Assembly (NCBI GenBank): GCA_030536195.1
Contig: JAUNQL010000041.1
Coordinates: 1 to 8,177 of the forward strand
DNA length: 8,177 nt
Direction of reading: 5' to 3'
Source of the DNA: Clostridia bacterium
GTDB lineage: Bacteria; Bacillota; Clostridia; Oscillospirales; Acutalibacteraceae
Within the stretch, counting starts at the first letter, position 1; every line of letters begins with the position of its first letter. The notes beneath the pieces were generated by a model. That model made no database searches. It was not told the DNA's origin and saw only the letters and a list, made by a program, of their open reading frames with translations. Of the stretch, positions 5,719-8,177 are shown in pieces. Made by a program: the position numbers and the translations under genes.

Positions 5719-7092
5719 TTATAAGCCAAGTGAACTGAGGTCCATATTTGCAAGGTCGTTTGGATTCATGTTTTTAGTCATCCTCTTCATTGCCTTGCGG
5801 GACTGTTTACTGTTCATCTGCTTAAACATCTTTTGCATCTGCCTGTACTGAGCGAGGAGCCTGTTTACATCCTCAACGGTCTGTCCGCAACCAGCGGCAA
5901 TACGCTTTTTACGAGCACCATTGATGATGTCTGGTTTTTCTCTCTCCCCAGGCGTCATTGACTGGATAATAGCTTGAAGTCTATCAAACTGTTTCTCGTC
6001 AACTTCTATATCTTTTGCCTGCTTGCTAAGGCCTGGAATCATTCCAAGCAAATCCTGCATAGGTCCGAGTTTTCTGACCTGTTGCAAGTTTAGAAGTAGG
6101 TCATTAAGATCAAACTTGTTTTTGCGAAGCTTTTTCTCAAGTTCTATTGCAGTCTGTTCGTCGAACTCCTGCTCAGCCTTCTCGATAAGGGAGAGCACGT
6201 CGCCCATGCCGAGAATTCTTGAAGCCATTCGGTCAGGATGGAAGACGTCAAGGTCATCAATCTTTTCACCTGTACCAACGAACTTGATTGGCTTGCCGGT
6301 GATTGCTCTTGCTGAGAGAGCAGCACCACCTCTTGTGTCGCCGTCAAGTTTGGTAAGTACCAAACCGTCAAGGCCAAGGTCATCGTTAAATGTCTGAGCG
6401 ACATTAACAGCATCCTGACCGGTCATCGCGTCGACAACGAGAAGGATTTCATGTGGATGAACTTCTGACTTGATGTTGCGAAGCTCCTCCATAAGCTGTT
6501 CGTCTATATGTAAACGACCTGCGGTATCAAGGAAGACATAGTCATAACCCTGATCCTTTGCAAGCTTTACAGCCTCTTTTGCAATAACTACTGGGTTGTC
6601 CTGTCCCATCTCAAATACTGGAACGCCAACCTGTTCACCAAGTACCTGTAACTGCTTGATAGCAGCAGGTCTGTAAACGTCGCAGGCAACAAGCAATGGC
6701 CTGTGGTTTTCGCCCTTAAGCCTTTTCGCTATCTTGGCACAGTGCGTTGTTTTACCTGAACCTTGGAGACCACACATCATTACAATCGTTGGCGGATGCT
6801 GGGCGATTGTAAGTCTTGTCTGTGTACCACCCATGAGCTCGGTGAGCTCTTCGTTTACTATCTTTATAACCATTTGGGCTGGAGTTAAACTCTTCATAAC
6901 CTCAGCGCCAATAGCTCGTTCTGTTACTGCATTTGTAAAGTCTTTTGCAACTTTATAACTTACGTCCGCTTCAAGTAATGCAAGGCGGACCTCACGCATG
7001 GCTTCCTTAACATCAGCATCAGTTAAAGAACCTTTGCTCTTCAGTCTAGAAAAAGCAGCTTCTAGACGATCGGATAAGCCTTCAAATGCCAT
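5719..7092 (-). CDS. ffh: Signal recognition particle GTPase Ffh (SRP54)
   Basis: Ffh binds the 4.5S/6S SRP RNA and hydrophobic signal sequences on nascent chains, and targets ribosomes to the membrane receptor FtsY. The 457-residue length is normal. Domains in order: N helical bundle (1-about 95); the G domain with P-loop GLQGSGKTT (108-116), DVYRPAA (138-144), DTAGR (189-193), TKLDGDTRGG (247-256) and the closing GTGEKIDDLDVFHPDRMASR (273-292); then the methionine-rich M domain (about 325-457) with the RNA-binding RIAAGCGQTVEDVNRLL and a run of Met/Gln (QMQKMFKQMN). The family often has Ser where this protein has Cys in RIAAGCG, a mild variation. The ATG is 11 nt after the ylxM stop. The stop is TAA. 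ftsY is not adjacent. Confidence 0.98.
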   Translation of the reverse strand: MAFEGLSDRLEAAFSRLKSKGSLTDADVKEAMREVRLALLEADVSYKVAKDFTNAVTERAIGAEVMKSLTPAQMVIKIVNEELTELMGGTQTRLTIAQHPPTIVMMCGLQGSGKTTHCAKIAKRLKGENHRPLLVACDVYRPAAIKQLQVLGEQVGVPVFEMGQDNPVVIAKEAVKLAKDQGYDYVFLDTAGRLHIDEQLMEELRNIKSEVHPHEILLVVDAMTGQDAVNVAQTFNDDLGLDGLVLTKLDGDTRGGAALSARAITGKPIKFVGTGEKIDDLDVFHPDRMASRILGMGDVLSLIEKAEQEFDEQTAIELEKKLRKNKFDLNDLLLNLQQVRKLGPMQDLLGMIPGLSKQAKDIEVDEKQFDRLQAIIQSMTPGEREKPDIINGARKKRIAAGCGQTVEDVNRLLAQYRQMQKMFKQMNSKQSRKAMKRMTKNMNPNDLANMDLSSLGL

Positions 7093-7103
7093 TCTACTGC
7101 CCT

Positions 7104-7478
7104 CTAAACTTCCTCATTATTGAGTGTCTGTGCAATAAGTTTGATTCTAACTACTGCGTCATTGATCTCTCTTGAAAGACCAGTTCTCATATTAGATTCA
7201 TTAATCTCATCTGCACAAACAAGGATTTCGTCAAGTCCTGCGCGAACCTCTTCGAAACGTTTTGCAAGACCAAGGCGCTCTTCCATTTCAAAAAGCTGGC
7301 CTTCGGCACGTTTAATTGCATCGCGAACTCCCTGACGAGTAATGCCTTCGTTTTCAGCTATTTCTGATAAAGACAAATCGTCATTGTAATAATATTCAAT
7401 AAAGGCTTTCTGTTTCTCTGTTAACATGTCGCCGTAAAAGTCGAGCAATATGTTAATTACTTCGAAATTCTTTGCCAC
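7104..7478 (-). CDS. ylxM: YlxM / p13-like putative SRP-associated DNA-binding protein (UPF0122)
   Basis: YlxM is a small helix-turn-helix protein encoded just before ffh across Firmicutes; in streptococci it has been reported to modulate SRP function. The protein reads (M)AKNFEVINILLDFYGDMLTEKQKAF, then the helix-turn-helix region YNDDLSLSEIAENEGITRQGVRDAIKRAE, resembling sigma-factor region 4, followed by a helical C-terminus. From the GTG at 7476-7478 it is 124 residues. A TTG 27 nt further upstream would add GKLGGASS, but it has no ribosome site, whereas the GTG has AGGGGG 10 nt before it. The stop codon is TAG, the only gene in this window ending so, and ffh starts 11 nt later. It is the first gene of the operon. 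Confidence 0.9.
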   Translation of the reverse strand: MAKNFEVINILLDFYGDMLTEKQKAFIEYYYNDDLSLSEIAENEGITRQGVRDAIKRAEGQLFEMEERLGLAKRFEEVRAGLDEILVCADEINESNMRTGLSREINDAVVRIKLIAQTLNNEEV

Positions 7479-7488
7479 CGAAGAAGCG

Positions 7489-7494
7489 CCCCCT
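7489..7494 (-). promoter_or_regulatory. Ribosome binding site supporting the GTG start of ylxM
   Basis: AGGGGG on the minus strand, 10 nt before GTG 7476-7478. It lies inside the longer reading frame that would start at the TTG at 7503-7505, which argues against that longer start. Confidence 0.6.
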
Positions 7495-7509
7495 AATTTC
7501 CCCAAATTT

Positions 7510-7532
7510 GTGTAAAGGTGATTTCTTTACAC
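7510..7532. repeat. Inverted repeat at the predicted 5' end of the ylxM transcript
   Basis: GTGTAAAG (7510-7517) and CTTTACAC (7525-7532) are perfect inverted arms around a 7-nt spacer. The predicted ylxM start site is near 7532, so the repeat covers about +1 to +23 of the transcript. It can be read as a repressor site over the start or as a 5'-terminal mRNA hairpin. It shares the half-site GTGTAAA/TTTACAC with the repeat at 7636-7665. Confidence 0.75.
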
Positions 7533-7538
7533 TTGCAT

Positions 7539-7567
7539 ATTATAATTATAGACCACATATAAGTCAA
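7539..7567 (-). promoter_or_regulatory. Predicted sigma-A promoter of the ylxM-ffh-rpsP-khpA-rimM-trmD operon
   Basis: Minus strand TTGACT (-35, 7562-7567), a 17-nt spacer and a perfect TATAAT (-10, 7539-7544). A second TATAAT at 7545-7550 is wrongly spaced at 11 nt. The leader would be about 55 nt. Confidence 0.85.
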
Positions 7568-7590
7568 GCAAAAAATGCGTAGTTATAAGA

Positions 7591-7606
7591 AAAATTTGCA
7601 AATTTT
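7591..7606. repeat. Perfect 16-bp palindrome between the divergent promoters
   Basis: AAAATTTGCAAATTTT is its own reverse complement over 16 bases. It lies about 24 bp upstream of the ylxM -35 and 30 bp from the repeat at 7636. It could bind a dimeric regulator, but A/T-rich palindromes also arise by chance in promoter DNA. Confidence 0.7.
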
Positions 7607-7635
7607 ACAACCCCGATTAGACCCAATCACAAGAT

Positions 7636-7665
7636 ATTGTGTAAAGCGCCAAACGTTTACACAAT
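7636..7665. repeat. Inverted repeat just upstream of the recO -35 box, putative operator
   Basis: ATTGTGTAAA (7636-7645) and TTTACACAAT (7656-7665) are perfect 10-bp arms around a 10-nt spacer, 6 bp before the recO -35 box. The same GTGTAAA/TTTACAC half-sites, with a 9-nt instead of 10-nt spacing, occur at 7510-7532. The position suggests a regulator contacting the recO promoter. The regulator is unknown. Confidence 0.75.
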
Positions 7666-7671
7666 TCACCT

Positions 7672-7700
7672 TTGACCTTGCGAATTTTATAATATATAAT
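7672..7700 (+). promoter_or_regulatory. Predicted sigma-A promoter of recO
   Basis: TTGACC (-35, 7672-7677), a 17-nt spacer and a perfect TATAAT (-10, 7695-7700). A TATAAT at 7688-7693 is too close to the -35 at 10 nt. The transcript would start near 7707, about 28 nt before the recO ATG. Confidence 0.8.
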
Positions 7701-7734
7701 TAATTACATTAAACTTAGTGTGGAGGTGGTCAAA

Positions 7735-8177
7735 ATGCTTATCGAAACTGATGGAATTGTCATCAATGAGTTAAGTGTTGGAGAAACTGACCGCCTTATC
7801 ACAGTACTCACATCAAAATATGGTCTCATCCGTGCATTTGTAAACGGTGCCAAGACCATAAAAAACAAAAATCTCGCCAGCACTACCCTACTGGCGTATT
7901 CTGATTTTGTTTTTTATAAGGGCGCGGATGCGTACACTGTCAATTCCGCCACCGAAAAAGAGGTCTTTTTCGGACTGCGCGACAACATTGACAACCTGAG
8001 CATCGCGCTGTACCTCGCCGAACTCTTCGGCGAACTCGCACCAGAGACAGCTGAGTGCGAGGACCTGCTAAAACTTTTGCTAAACTCTATCTACCTTCTA
8101 TCAAAGGGTAAGGTTAATGCACATCAGGTGAAATCAGTTGCCGAGCTGCGCGGTGTCGCAATGTCTGGATATGCGCC
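7735..8177 (+). CDS. recO: DNA repair protein RecO, C-terminus cut by window edge
   Basis: RecO loads RecA onto SSB-coated single-stranded DNA with RecR in the RecFOR gap-repair pathway. The frame from ATG 7735-7737 is open for 147 codons to the right edge, roughly 60 per cent of the usual 240-250 residues. It starts MLIETDGIVINELSVGETDR and continues LITVLTSKYGLIRAFVNGAK, the N-terminal OB-fold signature of RecO. Helical sequence follows (ALYLAELFGELAPE), ending at the edge with SVAELRGVAMSGYAP, which matches the conserved RecO segment that often precedes a zinc-binding region, here beyond the window. A GGAGG site (7722-7726) lies 8 nt before the ATG. It is transcribed divergently from ylxM with its own promoter. 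Confidence 0.95.
   Translation, partial: MLIETDGIVINELSVGETDRLITVLTSKYGLIRAFVNGAKTIKNKNLASTTLLAYSDFVFYKGADAYTVNSATEKEVFFGLRDNIDNLSIALYLAELFGELAPETAECEDLLKLLLNSIYLLSKGKVNAHQVKSVAELRGVAMSGYA

Noticed and set aside
7503..7505. TTG as the start of ylxM, nine codons upstream of the chosen GTG
   Set aside because: No ribosome site precedes it, and the AGGGGG site lies downstream of it, correctly placed for the GTG.
7649..7661. Half of a CcpA cre box (TGTAAACGTTTGG on the minus strand)
   Set aside because: Only one half matches the cre consensus and the other half (GG in place of CA) does not; the longer GTGTAAA/TTTACAC dyad explains the symmetry better.

Overview
The window looks like a stretch of core chromosome from a low-to-moderate G+C Gram-positive bacterium, most likely a clostridial Firmicute and possibly Lachnospiraceae-like. 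The reasons are the gene order ylxM-ffh-rpsP-khpA-rimM-trmD, an HPr carrying both His15 and Ser46, strong AGGAGG ribosome sites, near-consensus sigma-A promoters and intrinsic terminators. The family assignment is an inference from gene order, not from a marker gene. No mobile element, tRNA, rRNA, CRISPR array or phage gene was seen.

Layout, right to left along the minus strand: a ~256-bp divergent intergenic region holds one promoter firing rightwards into recO (DNA repair, cut by the right edge) and one firing leftwards into ylxM-ffh-rpsP-khpA-rimM-trmD, an operon for protein targeting (SRP), ribosome assembly and tRNA methylation. A probable weak terminator ends that operon. ptsH (HPr) then has its own near-perfect promoter and a strong terminator. 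It is followed by uvrC (nucleotide excision repair), and then by a second promoter driving rsmD, coaD and a coiled-coil gene that runs off the left edge.

The main anomaly is in coaD (phosphopantetheine adenylyltransferase, the penultimate step of coenzyme A synthesis). The frame that starts at the correct place, with a strong ribosome site and an 8-bp overlap with rsmD, is interrupted by a TAG at codon 26, immediately followed by ATG. The catalytic GHxD-type motif lies before the TAG and the rest of the enzyme after it. Because ylxM in the same window ends with TAG, wholesale reassignment of TAG is unlikely. The choice is between a sequence error, a true nonsense mutation with stop-start reinitiation, and amber suppression.

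The second unexplained signal is in the recO/ylxM divergent region. It contains two related inverted repeats built on GTGTAAA/TTTACAC, one at the predicted 5' end of the ylxM transcript and one just upstream of the recO -35 box, plus a perfect 16-bp palindrome between them. These could be operators of an unidentified regulator, and the ylxM-side repeat could alternatively be a 5'-terminal mRNA hairpin. The other genes look intact and ordinary. Three of them (uvrC, trmD, ylxM) start at GTG.
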